Assembly (NCBI GenBank): GCA_025463005.1
Contig: JAOAPR010000232.1
Location: 1-45,453 of the forward strand
Source of the DNA: Bryobacterales bacterium
GTDB lineage: Bacteria > Acidobacteriota > Terriglobia > Bryobacterales > Bryobacteraceae
Length of the DNA stretch: 45,453 bases
Direction of reading: 5' to 3'
In this document: in pieces, positions 27,202 through 35,645 of the stretch
Numbering within the stretch: the stretch's first letter is position 1
Layout of the letters: the number at the start of each line of letters is the position of its first letter
Notes under the pieces: model-generated
The model's database searches: none
What the model saw: the letters and a program-made list of their open reading frames with translations, nothing else
What the model was told of the DNA's origin: nothing
Program-made: the position numbers and the translations under genes

Positions 27202-27283
27202 GCACAACGGAGGCGATCCAGGGGAGCAGGATCGCATATACGTAATTTGGAACTTAACGTGTACTGAAATCTGTATGTACTGC

Positions 27284-27289
27284 TATAAT
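27284..27289 (+). promoter_or_regulatory. Extended -10 promoter element of the VWFA gene pair
   Basis: TGC-TATAAT (27281-27289) is a perfect -10 hexamer with an extended TGn motif, lying 21 bp before the ATG at 27311. There is no convincing -35 (GTACTG at the 17-bp position), which is usual for extended -10 promoters. It points away from the divergent kdsB promoter about 80 bp to the left. Confidence 0.6.
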
Positions 27290-27310
27290 CGGGTTAGGTC
27301 GGCGGCCACC

Positions 27311-28321
27311 ATGCGTTCGTTCTGGGCCATCACGCTGTTTTGCACTGCGCTGCTGCCACTGACGGCAGACGACCCGGTTGAAAAACGGGCGGATCCTAAG
27401 GCTCCGAACGTCAGCATCCAACCACGCGTCCGGCCCTTCCCAACTGGTGCCGGCGAAACCATTTTGGACCGGCGCGCCGATCTGCGCATCGATACCACTT
27501 TGGTGCTGGTTCCCGTGGCGGTGACCATCGCCGCGACCGGAAAACTTCTCACCGGTCTGGACAAAGACAACTTCGAGCTGTCCGAGGATAAGGTCTCACA
27601 AGAGATCGCCACGTTCGGGAGCGAAGACGTCCCGCTGTCGATAGGTGTCGTCTTCGACTGTAGCGGGAGTATGGGCAATAAGCTCGATCGATCGCGCCAG
27701 GCGGTGGCTCAGTTCATGCGCACAGCCAATCCGGAAGACGAATTTTTCCTGGTTCAGTTCAATGACCGGCCCGAGCTGACGGTGCCGTTTACCGACCACC
27801 CCGAAGATATCCAAAGCCATCTCACCTGGGTACAGTCGAAGGGTCGCACGGCCTTGCTGGACGGGGTGGCCATGGCCATGAACGAGATGAAGAAGGCCCA
27901 CAACGGCCGGAAAGCTCTCCTGGTCATTTCTGACGGGGGAGACAATTCCAGCCGATTCACCGAAAGCGAAGTACGTAACTGGGTGCGGGAAGGCGACGTC
28001 CAAATCTACGCGATCGGTATTTTTGAGCCGATCGGCGCGCGCGGCCGCACACCCGAAGAAATGAGTGGCCCGGGCTTGCTCAACGATCTGGCCGAACAGA
28101 CCGGCGGGCGGCATTTCGCCGTCGACAATCTAGCGGATCTGCCCGATGTGGCCGCTAAAATCGGCCTGGAGCTGCGCAACCAATACGTGCTGGGCTACAG
28201 CCCCAAGAATGCCGCCAAGGACGGCAAATATAGAAAGGTGGAAGTGAAGCTGGTGAAGATTAAGGAGCTGCCCCCGTTGCGGGCACGATACCGTCCTGGA
28301 TATGTCGCGCCTGCAAAGTAA
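27311..28321 (+). CDS. Exported VWFA-related Acidobacterial domain protein (first of a pair)
   Basis: The 336-residue protein starts at ATG 27311, which gives a clean signal peptide (about residues 1-19); an upstream in-frame extension lies in the promoter. It shows the TIGR03436-type order: a strand-rich N-terminal segment with 'LTGLDKDNFEL', then a von Willebrand A domain. The MIDAS is complete: D116-C-S118-G-S120, a Thr in GRTAL and an Asp in ISDGGD. The C-terminal part has 'LRNQYVLGYSPKNAAKDGKYRK', the family's end signature. It probably binds protein partners at the cell surface or in the periplasm through a divalent metal. Its last 20 bases overlap the next VWFA gene. Confidence 0.9.
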   Translation: MRSFWAITLFCTALLPLTADDPVEKRADPKAPNVSIQPRVRPFPTGAGETILDRRADLRIDTTLVLVPVAVTIAATGKLLTGLDKDNFELSEDKVSQEIATFGSEDVPLSIGVVFDCSGSMGNKLDRSRQAVAQFMRTANPEDEFFLVQFNDRPELTVPFTDHPEDIQSHLTWVQSKGRTALLDGVAMAMNEMKKAHNGRKALLVISDGGDNSSRFTESEVRNWVREGDVQIYAIGIFEPIGARGRTPEEMSGPGLLNDLAEQTGGRHFAVDNLADLPDVAAKIGLELRNQYVLGYSPKNAAKDGKYRKVEVKLVKIKELPPLRARYRPGYVAPAK

Positions 28322-29255
28322 GTGGCTCGCCGCGGGGCTGCTGATCGCCGGTGTGGCGGCCGTGACGGTCCGCGCCCAGGAAGAACCCCCCACTTTCCGC
28401 ACGGAAATCAAAGAAGTCACCCTCCACGTAAGCGTGACCGACAAGAGCGGCAAACTCGTCACGAATATCCCGCGCTCGGCCTTCAAAGTCTACGAGGACA
28501 ATGTCGAGCAGCCGATCAAGCTCTTCCGCCGGGAAGACGTGCCGGTTTCGATGGGCATCCTGGTGGACAACAGCGGCAGCATGAATGATAAGCGCGCTCG
28601 CGTGGCTGCGGCGGCTCTGGCTTTGGTGAAGGCCTCGAATCCCGATGACGAGGTGTTCATCGTGAATTTCAACGACGATCCTTATCTGGACCAGTCATTC
28701 ACGCACGACACCAAGAAAATGGAAGAAGCGCTCTCCCGAATCGACGCGCGCGGCGGCACGGCCATGCGGAACGCCATCAGCGGCGCAATCGATTACATGA
28801 AGACTGACGCCAAGCTCGACAAGAAGGTGCTCGTAGTAGTCACCGATGGCAATGACAACGCCAGCACCGAAACCACGCTGGAACAGCTTCTGCGCAAGGT
28901 TCGCGATAGCGGCGTACTGGTGTACTCGATCGGCCTGCTGAATGAAGAAGAGGCTCGCGAGGCCCGGGCCGCCAAGCGCGCTCTCAATTCGCTGGCGGAA
29001 ACTTCCGCGGGCGCCTCGTACTATCCCAAGGATCTGGCGGAGGTGGAAAAGCTAACGCCGGAGATCGCGCACGAGATCCGCAATCAATACACCATTGCGT
29101 ATTCACCGCTGAACGATAATCTGGACGGTTCGTTCCGCAAAATCAAGGTCGAGCTTGCCGGCCAATATCGCGGAGCTACCGTGCGCGCCAAAAACGGCTA
29201 TTACGCAACTTCCGATACGCCGAAAAAGTCCGCCGTCTCGCTCGGCAAACCGTGA
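28302..29255 (+). CDS. Exported VWFA-related Acidobacterial domain protein (second of a pair)
   Basis: The 317-residue paralogue of its upstream neighbour overlaps it by 20 bp. A signal peptide ends at VRAQ (about residue 26). The family N-terminal block is 'VTLHVSVTDKSGKLV'. The MIDAS is complete, with D89-N-S91-G-S93, a Thr in GGTAM and an Asp in VTDGND. The C-terminal signature is 'IRNQYTIAYSPLNDN'. The two copies are clearly related along their length but diverged, consistent with an old tandem duplication. The overlap suggests coordinated, perhaps stoichiometric, synthesis. The function is unknown beyond likely metal-dependent protein binding. Confidence 0.9.
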   Translation: MSRLQSKWLAAGLLIAGVAAVTVRAQEEPPTFRTEIKEVTLHVSVTDKSGKLVTNIPRSAFKVYEDNVEQPIKLFRREDVPVSMGILVDNSGSMNDKRARVAAAALALVKASNPDDEVFIVNFNDDPYLDQSFTHDTKKMEEALSRIDARGGTAMRNAISGAIDYMKTDAKLDKKVLVVVTDGNDNASTETTLEQLLRKVRDSGVLVYSIGLLNEEEAREARAAKRALNSLAETSAGASYYPKDLAEVEKLTPEIAHEIRNQYTIAYSPLNDNLDGSFRKIKVELAGQYRGATVRAKNGYYATSDTPKKSAVSLGKP

Positions 29256-29533
29256 TCGGCTTTCTGTGGCGGTCGGCCCAAGGGCATCGCCTGCGGCCAT
29301 GGCGAAGTCCATATCTGCGCTGGCGGATTGAGACCTACTGGGGGTTGCACGCGGATCGAATCTCGCCGGCCGAGTTCCGCTCATTCCTGTGGCGTCATCG
29401 GAGGGAGTTCTTGCGGTTTCTGAGGTGGGCGGCCAAGATGGAGGCGGCTGCGCGAGCTACATCTGCAGCGCCGCGGCCAATTCCTTATCTCCTCGAACCC
29501 GCCAAATCTTCGAATCGAGCAGATAGTGCATGA
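29252..29533 (+). CDS. Small basic protein of unknown function, coupled to the VWFA pair
   Basis: The frame encodes 93 residues from a GTG that overlaps the VWFA stop by four bases (GTGA), a classic coupling. The protein is very rich in Arg and Trp, especially 'RPWRSPYLRWRIETYWGLH' and 'FRSFLWRHRREFLRFLRW'. No signal peptide or membrane helix is evident; amphipathic helices that bind membrane surfaces or nucleic acid are possible. I have a faint recollection of similar small proteins in Acidobacteriota, but I cannot name a family. The last 77 bases run antisense into the end of the next gene on the other strand. Confidence 0.6.
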   Translation: MIGFLWRSAQGHRLRPWRSPYLRWRIETYWGLHADRISPAEFRSFLWRHRREFLRFLRWAAKMEAAARATSAAPRPIPYLLEPAKSSNRADSA

Positions 29534-30497
29534 ACGCAATGCCCCACAGCGCTGCCGGCAGCCACTGCACTGGAAACAGTGCTTGCGGAAGCACGTCCGC
29601 GATGAAGTATAACCCCACAGCGGCAGCAAAATAATATCCGAATCCCTGCGCCAGCACCGCCGCAAAGCCGTGTTTAGCCCGCGCATCCGGCGTTTGGTAT
29701 CGATTCTTGTTGTGGAACCACATCAGCCGGTGATACTGGAGGGAATGAAACAAACCCAGGGCGATGCCGGCTCGCACGATTCCATCCGGTCCAAAGCGGG
29801 CGGCGTATCCAAACGCGAGCCACTGCAGTGGGACCAGGCCGGCCAGCAAGAGCAGCTTGGGCAGATTCATCGGCTTTCCAGCACGCCATTTCCGAATTTG
29901 ATAGACGACGAAGATCGCGGTCAAGACCGCAAATACGGCAATCCCGCCCGCTGTTATCGCATTGACGAAGGTCCCCGGTTCGATACGCGTCTTGACGACG
30001 AACAGCGCGAGAGGGATCACTCCGGAGGCCAGCAGAAACCAACGGTCCAGGCGCATCTCGGTGGCATCGCGTTCTTTATTCTTGGCCTTCCACAGCATCA
30101 CGAATCCCACGTGCTGTTTCGTGATGTGATAATGCTGCCAGCAAACCGCAAACAGATAGAACAGCGCCGATTGGCCGAGATACACCGCCAACGGGCCAAT
30201 GAACAACAGGGGAACCAGGGCCCACAGCAGCCATCCCAGGCGTCGTCGCTCCTGTTTGTCAAAGTACGTTCGCGTCACGGTACCGGTGACGTGAGGCCCG
30301 TCCACGCCCAGCAGCCACACGACCGTGATCAGCGCTAAGGGAACACCGGCCACCATTAATGCGAGGGCCAGGTAGCCCACCAGGGCCGTTCCCACGAACC
30401 ATACGAGATCGTCCTGACGGGAGATGATCCAACGGGTTCCCGAAAATCCGCCCGGCGCTTGTGCGGCGAAAGATGGGGATAGGACGCCAGTGCTCAT
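29457..30497 (-). CDS. Polytopic membrane protein with conserved-looking histidine clusters
   Basis: This 346-residue integral membrane protein has about eight predicted helices and no signal peptide. Histidines cluster in or next to the membrane segments: GPHVTGT near residue 88, 'WQHYHITKQHVG' near residue 140, 'HSLQYHRLMWFHNK' near residue 250, and MHYLLDSKIW near the end. Such spaced HxxH/HxxxH groups recall membrane di-iron enzymes (desaturase or hydroxylase superfamily) or haem- and metal-binding membrane proteins. The exact spacing does not match any family I can name, so I leave it unassigned. It is transcribed alone, divergent from the VOC gene. Confidence 0.82.
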   Translation of the reverse strand: MSTGVLSPSFAAQAPGGFSGTRWIISRQDDLVWFVGTALVGYLALALMVAGVPLALITVVWLLGVDGPHVTGTVTRTYFDKQERRRLGWLLWALVPLLFIGPLAVYLGQSALFYLFAVCWQHYHITKQHVGFVMLWKAKNKERDATEMRLDRWFLLASGVIPLALFVVKTRIEPGTFVNAITAGGIAVFAVLTAIFVVYQIRKWRAGKPMNLPKLLLLAGLVPLQWLAFGYAARFGPDGIVRAGIALGLFHSLQYHRLMWFHNKNRYQTPDARAKHGFAAVLAQGFGYYFAAAVGLYFIADVLPQALFPVQWLPAALWGIAFMHYLLDSKIWRVRGDKELAAALQM

Positions 30498-30622
30498 TTT
30501 GGTTCTCGAACGGTCATCGGCCGGACCAGCATGCCGCTGTATGAGGTGTTCACCGTAGCGCGCGGATGATCTGCCCGTCTCATATATCTGGCAAACTCGA
30601 TTCTGTCAAACTAAGGCTTAAG

Positions 30623-31426
30623 ATGCTGCTCGGGTTGCATCACGTCACAGGCCTCGCCGGAAGCGTCCAGGCTAGTCTTGATTATTACACTCAGGCGCTT
30701 AAGTTGCGGCTGGTGAAGCGCACGGTCAATTTTGACGATCCCGGCACGCACCACCTCTATTTCGGCGATGACCAAGCGTTGCCGGGAACGCTCCTGACGT
30801 TCTTCTCGGGTTATCAGCGCCGGCGGAAGAGAGGATCGGGACAAGTCGTGTCGGTCTCGTACACCACCCCTGCGGAGGCTGCTGCCGCTCCAGATGATCT
30901 CAACCTCCAAATAGTTAGCGGCGAAGCGCGCGGACTGCATTCGGTGACATTGTGCGAAAACGATCTCAAACCCACGGCTCGATTTCTCGCAATGCTGGGG
31001 TTCGAATCCATGGGTTCGGAAGGAAATCGCCATCGATTTGAGCTGCCGGCCGGCAGCGCACGCATCGACGTACTTCATGAGCCACAAGCCGTACGCGGCA
31101 GAGCGGGCGTGGGCGCGATTCATCACGTCGCTCTTCGGGTCGCGGACGAGGCCGAGCAGCTCGAGTGGCGAAACCGGCTTATCGCAGCCGGCGTCCACGT
31201 CAGTCCGGTTAAGGATCGACTGTATTTTCACTCCATTTACTTTCGCGAACCCGGCGGCGCGCTATTTGAAATCGCCACCGATGGTCCGGGATTCCTGATC
31301 GACGAGCCGGCCGACGCTCTGGGAAGCTCACTGCGCCTGCCGCCCTGGCTCGAGTCCACCCGGGAGAGTATCGAGGCCAGGCTTTCACCACTGGAGCTGC
31401 CGCAATACGCGGCGAACGTAACATGA
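30623..31426 (+). CDS. VOC-superfamily ring-cleaving dioxygenase-like protein
   Basis: The 267-residue protein has two vicinal-oxygen-chelate modules. The first opens with 'LHHVTGLAGSVQASLDYYT' at the very N-terminus and the second with 'GAIHHVALRVADEAEQ' near residue 165. The putative 2-His-1-carboxylate iron ligands are the His of each HHV and the Glu in LFEIATDGPGF. This is the pattern of the LinE/MhqO-type extradiol dioxygenases that open hydroquinones or other dihydroxy aromatics. I start at ATG 30623, with AAGG six bases upstream; an in-frame extension to 30566 carries unlikely residues. The substrate is unknown. It overlaps the DinB-type gene by four bases. Confidence 0.88.
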   Translation: MLLGLHHVTGLAGSVQASLDYYTQALKLRLVKRTVNFDDPGTHHLYFGDDQALPGTLLTFFSGYQRRRKRGSGQVVSVSYTTPAEAAAAPDDLNLQIVSGEARGLHSVTLCENDLKPTARFLAMLGFESMGSEGNRHRFELPAGSARIDVLHEPQAVRGRAGVGAIHHVALRVADEAEQLEWRNRLIAAGVHVSPVKDRLYFHSIYFREPGGALFEIATDGPGFLIDEPADALGSSLRLPPWLESTRESIEARLSPLELPQYAANVT

Positions 31427-31938
31427 CGATTGAAACTGACTTTTTAAACTGCGCCACGGAGAAGCTGATCCAGCTCTGCAGCCGAATCGAAACCTGCCTC
31501 GGCAAGCTCACGCCGGAACAGATCTGGATGCGGGGCGCCGAGAACCAGAATGCTGTCGGAAATCTTGTTCTGCATCTGAACGGCAACGTGCGGCAATGGA
31601 TCCTGAGCGGCGTGGGCGGCGAGCCGGATGCGCGCATCCGCGATGAAGAGTTCGCGGCGCGGGGCGGCATCGAGCGGGAGGTGCTCGGCCGGCAGCTGCG
31701 AGAGACGGTGGATGGCGCGGTCGCGGTGATTCGTTCGCTGCCGCACTCGCGGTTGGCCGATCACACCACCATCCAGGGGTACGATGTCACGGTGCTCAAG
31801 GCGATCTTTCACGTGGTCGAGCATTTCTCCGGACACACCGCGCAGATCATCTTCGTCACCAAGATGCTCACCGGCGAGGACCTCGGGTTCTATTCGTACC
31901 TATCGAAGCCGCGGTCGCAGGCTGGAACCAATCCGTAG
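31423..31938 (+). CDS. DinB-superfamily protein (DUF1572-like)
   Basis: The 171-residue all-helical protein fits the DinB/YfiT-like fold. Likely metal-binding histidines lie in 'LVLHLNGN' (near residue 50) and in 'HVVEHFSGHTAQ' (near residue 130), spaced as in the DinB superfamily. Some members are thiol-dependent transferases with bacillithiol or mycothiol; the role here is unknown. The ATG overlaps the VOC dioxygenase stop as ATGA, and the next gene starts on the base after its stop. It is therefore in the middle of a tight operon, possibly a detoxification pair with the dioxygenase. Confidence 0.85.
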   Translation: MTIETDFLNCATEKLIQLCSRIETCLGKLTPEQIWMRGAENQNAVGNLVLHLNGNVRQWILSGVGGEPDARIRDEEFAARGGIEREVLGRQLRETVDGAVAVIRSLPHSRLADHTTIQGYDVTVLKAIFHVVEHFSGHTAQIIFVTKMLTGEDLGFYSYLSKPRSQAGTNP

Positions 31939-33777
31939 ATGGTGAGATTGCTCGTCTACATCGCGTTGCTGCTCGCGCCCCTGTTGGCGCAAGAGCCAGT
32001 CCGGTATGAGCTGCGATTTCCGAACGCGGTGCACCACGAAGCCGAAGTCCGCGTGACGTTTTCGGGCGTGCGAGGCCGAACGCTTGAAGTAGTGATGAGC
32101 CGCTCCTCGCCAGGGCGCTACGCGCTGCACGAATTCGCGAAGAACGTTTATAATTTTCGCGCTACGGATACGGCCGGCAAGAGTCTGCACGTCGATCGCC
32201 CGACTCCGTATCAGTGGAACGTCGAGACGCCTGGAGGCGTGGGCAGCACCGTTGTGATCGATTACACCTTGTTCGGCGATCGTGCTGACGGGACGTACAA
32301 CGCCATCGATCCCTCGCATGCGCATCTGAATCCGCCGGCGGCGTTCGCGTGGGCTCGCGGGTTGGAAAAGAGCCCGGTTTCGCTCAAGATCGAGCTTCCT
32401 CCAGGCTCCGATTGGACGGTTGCCACGCAGCTTCCTGCCGGCGCAGGCGGTACTTGGACAGCGCCCAGCCTCGACGCGCTCATGGATGGTCCGCTCGAGA
32501 TCGGCCCGCACGTGCTCCGCGAATGGACCGCGGGAGAGGCGCGATTCCGCCTGGCACTGCATTTCCAGGGTCCCGACGACCTGGCGGCTCGATTCGCGCG
32601 GATGTGCGAAGCCGTTGTGCTCGAGGAGGAAGGCGTCTTCGGCGCGTTGGCTAAGTACGACAACGGTTCGTACACGTTCCTGGTCGATTATCTACCCTAC
32701 GTTTCAGGCGATGGCATGGAGCATCGCAACTCGTCGGTGATCACCGGCGCACGGCCCCTAACGCGTGAATCCGCCGGGCAGCAGATCGAATCCATCGCGC
32801 ACGAGTTCTTTCATTCCTGGAACGTGAAACGGATTCGCCCGCGCTCACTGGAACCGTTCGACTATGAGCGGGTGAATATGTCCGGCGAGCTGTGGTTTGC
32901 CGAAGGATTCACCGATTACTACGCTCCGCTGGTTCTGAAGCGCGCGGGTCTTTCCACGCTTGACCAGTTCGTGCGTTCGATGGGCGGCGCGGTCAACACG
33001 GCGCTGAACGCGCCAGGGCGCGAGGTGTTCAACCTGGTCGATATGAGCAGGCGGGCTCCTTTCGTCGACGGAGCTGCTTCGGTTGATGTGCAGAACCAGG
33101 CGAACACTTACATTTCGTATTACACCTATGGGCACGCCGTCGCTCTGGGAATCGACCTGGCGATTCGGGAGCGGTTTCCGGGTAAGTCGCTCGACGACTG
33201 GATGCGGGCGATGTGGCGCAGGCATCCCGATGTTCAAAAGCCGTACACGGAGCAGGACCTGGAACAGGCGCTAGCCGAAGCCACCAGCAAAGAATTCGCA
33301 AAAGAGATTTTCGAGCGCCACATACAGGGCATTGAACCTATGGAGTACGCTGCCTTGTTGGCGCGAGCCGGCTTCGCGCTGCAGCCTGCATCGCCAGGAA
33401 AAGCCTGGATCGGAACCCCGGCGATGAGCTTTTCCGATCGTGGTGTTGACGTTATCGGTCCGACGCTGCGGGGCTCGCCGCTCTACGTCGCGGGGATTGA
33501 TCGAGGCGATCATATTCTCGAGGTCGATGGTAAAGCTCTGAGGACTCGCCGGGACTTAGACGATCTGGCGGCGGCGCACAAGCCGGGGGATCGCAGCACG
33601 TTCACGGTCGAAACGCGTACCGGAAACAAACAGCTTCAGGTCACCTGGGCACAGGCTCTCGACGTCGAGATCGTTCCTTTCGAAAAGGTTGGGCGGCAAC
33701 TGACACCCGAAATCACGTCGTTTCGCGAGGCGTGGCTGGGATCCAAGGCGCTGCGGCCGCTCCCGAAAATCGAGTAG
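31939..33777 (+). CDS. Exported M61-family metallopeptidase with C-terminal PDZ domain
   Basis: This 612-residue peptidase of the glycyl-aminopeptidase (M61) family has a signal peptide (about residues 1-17) and the M61 N-terminal beta domain (about 20-190). The zinc site is HEFFH at 288-292 with the third ligand E322 in WFAEGFTDYY. A PDZ domain occupies about residues 475-570, with 'LRGSPLYVAGIDRGDHILEVDG'. It probably trims peptides in the periplasm. The ATG follows the DinB-type stop with no gap, and a propeller gene follows after 20 bp. Confidence 0.92.
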   Translation: MVRLLVYIALLLAPLLAQEPVRYELRFPNAVHHEAEVRVTFSGVRGRTLEVVMSRSSPGRYALHEFAKNVYNFRATDTAGKSLHVDRPTPYQWNVETPGGVGSTVVIDYTLFGDRADGTYNAIDPSHAHLNPPAAFAWARGLEKSPVSLKIELPPGSDWTVATQLPAGAGGTWTAPSLDALMDGPLEIGPHVLREWTAGEARFRLALHFQGPDDLAARFARMCEAVVLEEEGVFGALAKYDNGSYTFLVDYLPYVSGDGMEHRNSSVITGARPLTRESAGQQIESIAHEFFHSWNVKRIRPRSLEPFDYERVNMSGELWFAEGFTDYYAPLVLKRAGLSTLDQFVRSMGGAVNTALNAPGREVFNLVDMSRRAPFVDGAASVDVQNQANTYISYYTYGHAVALGIDLAIRERFPGKSLDDWMRAMWRRHPDVQKPYTEQDLEQALAEATSKEFAKEIFERHIQGIEPMEYAALLARAGFALQPASPGKAWIGTPAMSFSDRGVDVIGPTLRGSPLYVAGIDRGDHILEVDGKALRTRRDLDDLAAAHKPGDRSTFTVETRTGNKQLQVTWAQALDVEIVPFEKVGRQLTPEITSFREAWLGSKALRPLPKIE

Positions 33778-33797
33778 GACACATACAATAGTGGGTT

Positions 33798-34805
33798 ATG
33801 AGACGTCTTTTGCCGATTCTGACCCTGATTCCGCTTCTCAGCTGGGGGCAAGCAGCCAAGCACCTGGCCAATCTCAAGCAGCTCACTCACGGCGGGCAGA
33901 ACGCCGAAGCTTATTGGGCTCCCGACGGCAAGCGGTTGATCTTCCAGTCGACGCGCGACACCAGCGAGTGCGATCAGATCTACATCATGAACGCCGACGG
34001 GTCGGACATGCACATGGTCTCGACCGGCAAGGGCGTCACTACCTGCGGCTATTTCCTGCCCGACGGCAAGCACATCGTGTACGCGTCGACCCACGAAGCG
34101 GGTCCGTCCTGCCCGGCGCGGCCGGACCGCAGTAAAGGCTATGTGTGGGCGGTCTACCCGGGCTTCGATATCTATCTGGCGGACGACAAAGGCAAGATCG
34201 AAAAGAAGTTGACCGATACCGCCGGTTACGACGCTGAGGCCACCATCAACTGGAAAAACAACAAGATCATCTATACCTCCATGGCTTCCGGCGACCTGGA
34301 TTTGTGGACCATGAACCTCGACGGCTCAGGGAAGAAGCAGATTACCAGGACCGAAGGCTATGACGGCGGACCGGTCTTTTCGCGCGACGGATCGAAGATG
34401 GCCTGGCGAGCTTTCCATCCGGATACTCCAGATAAAACAAAGACTTACAAGGATCTCCTAAGGGATAACTTGACTGCTCCGATGAAGATGGAGCTATGGG
34501 TGGCCAACGGCGATGGATCGAGCGCCAAACAGATCACCAACTACGGCTGCGCCAGCTTCGCGCCCACTTTTACGCCGGACGGAAAGAAGATCCTGTTCGC
34601 GTCCAATAAACACAAGTGCGATAGCCGGGATTTTGAGCTGTATACGATTAATCCGGATGGTACCGGTGTAGAACAGGTGACCTCCTATGGAGGGTTTACC
34701 TCGTTCCCCGAATTCTCGCCGGACGGCAAGAAGATTGTCTTTGTTTCCAGCTACCAGGGCAAGGGCGACTACGAATTTAACGTATTTACGGCCGACTGGA
34801 AGTAG
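33798..34805 (+). CDS. Exported TolB-like beta-propeller (PD40) protein
   Basis: The 335-residue protein has a signal peptide (about residues 1-19) and about six PD40/TolB-type blades. Each blade has a 'PDGKxIxFxS' strand, e.g. near residues 45, 95, 200, 265 and 310, and a following 'IYxMNxDGS' strand. Such propellers act as periplasmic protein-interaction platforms, as in TolB, or as the N-terminal domain of Tricorn-type peptidases. Standing directly after an M61 peptidase, a scaffold or substrate-delivery role is possible. It is too short and lacks the TolB N-terminal domain, so I do not call it tolB. Confidence 0.85.
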   Translation: MRRLLPILTLIPLLSWGQAAKHLANLKQLTHGGQNAEAYWAPDGKRLIFQSTRDTSECDQIYIMNADGSDMHMVSTGKGVTTCGYFLPDGKHIVYASTHEAGPSCPARPDRSKGYVWAVYPGFDIYLADDKGKIEKKLTDTAGYDAEATINWKNNKIIYTSMASGDLDLWTMNLDGSGKKQITRTEGYDGGPVFSRDGSKMAWRAFHPDTPDKTKTYKDLLRDNLTAPMKMELWVANGDGSSAKQITNYGCASFAPTFTPDGKKILFASNKHKCDSRDFELYTINPDGTGVEQVTSYGGFTSFPEFSPDGKKIVFVSSYQGKGDYEFNVFTADWK

Positions 34806-34819
34806 GCCACAATAAACCT

Positions 34820-35623
34820 ATGACACGCGTTGCCTTTGTTGCCACCACCGCGCTCGCCGCGATACCTTTGTTCGCCGGGGTCCGGATTCAGATGGAAAAC
34901 ACCGACCTGGCCACCAACAAGACCAGCACCCAGCAGATACTGCTCGACAGCACCCGGTTGCGCGTCGACGCCGACGCAAATACCTCGGTGATGTTCCTGA
35001 CCGACGGGGGAAAGAACCGGATGGTCATGCTCGATAAGAAGACTAACGAGTATCGCGAGATGGACGAGCAGATGATGAATCAGTTGGGGCAGACCATGCA
35101 GGGAGCGATGGCCCAACTGGAGACGCAGCTCAAGAATATGCCGCCCGAGCAGCGCAAGATGGTGGAACAGATGATGAAGGGCAAGATGCCTCAGGCGGCC
35201 CAGGCACCCCGCACGGTGTACACGGCCAAAGGCAGCGGCACTGTAAACGGATTCAGCTGCACCAAGTACGAAGGGCTGCAGGGCGCCGAAAAAGTGGCGG
35301 AAGTATGTGCCGCGCAGCCTGCGCAAATCAAGATAACACCCAGCGACTTCCAGGTGTTCGAGAAGATGAAGCAGTTCACCTCCGGTATCCAAAACGCGAT
35401 GGCGAATTCTCCGTTCGGAGCCAATCTTCGATCCTCGATGACCGAACCCGGTTTTGAGGGGTTCCCGGTCCAGCGCGTTACCTTCCGCGACGGCAAAGCT
35501 GCGGATCGCATGGAACTCAAGTCAGTCACCACAGCCGCACTCTCGGATGCCGATTTCTCCGTCGGCGGCGCCAAGAAGGTCGACATGCCGATTCCCGGCG
35601 GGTCGCAAGGCAAGCAGCGATAA
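34820..35623 (+). CDS. Exported DUF4412-like protein of unknown function
   Basis: The 267-residue protein has a signal peptide (about residues 1-19) and a beta-rich N-terminal part. A middle segment is Met/Gln/Lys-rich and helical (about residues 85-130, with many MM and QM pairs), followed by a second beta-rich part with two Cys (near residues 151 and 169). The overall form (secreted, 'TKxxxQQILLDSTRLRVD', later 'GFSCTKYEG') resembles DUF4412 proteins. Their function is unknown. It follows the propeller gene by 14 bp on the same strand, so it is probably the last gene of that operon. It converges with rlmN. Confidence 0.8.
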   Translation: MTRVAFVATTALAAIPLFAGVRIQMENTDLATNKTSTQQILLDSTRLRVDADANTSVMFLTDGGKNRMVMLDKKTNEYREMDEQMMNQLGQTMQGAMAQLETQLKNMPPEQRKMVEQMMKGKMPQAAQAPRTVYTAKGSGTVNGFSCTKYEGLQGAEKVAEVCAAQPAQIKITPSDFQVFEKMKQFTSGIQNAMANSPFGANLRSSMTEPGFEGFPVQRVTFRDGKAADRMELKSVTTAALSDADFSVGGAKKVDMPIPGGSQGKQR

Positions 35624-35645
35624 GGTAGGGCGCTGACCAACCAGA

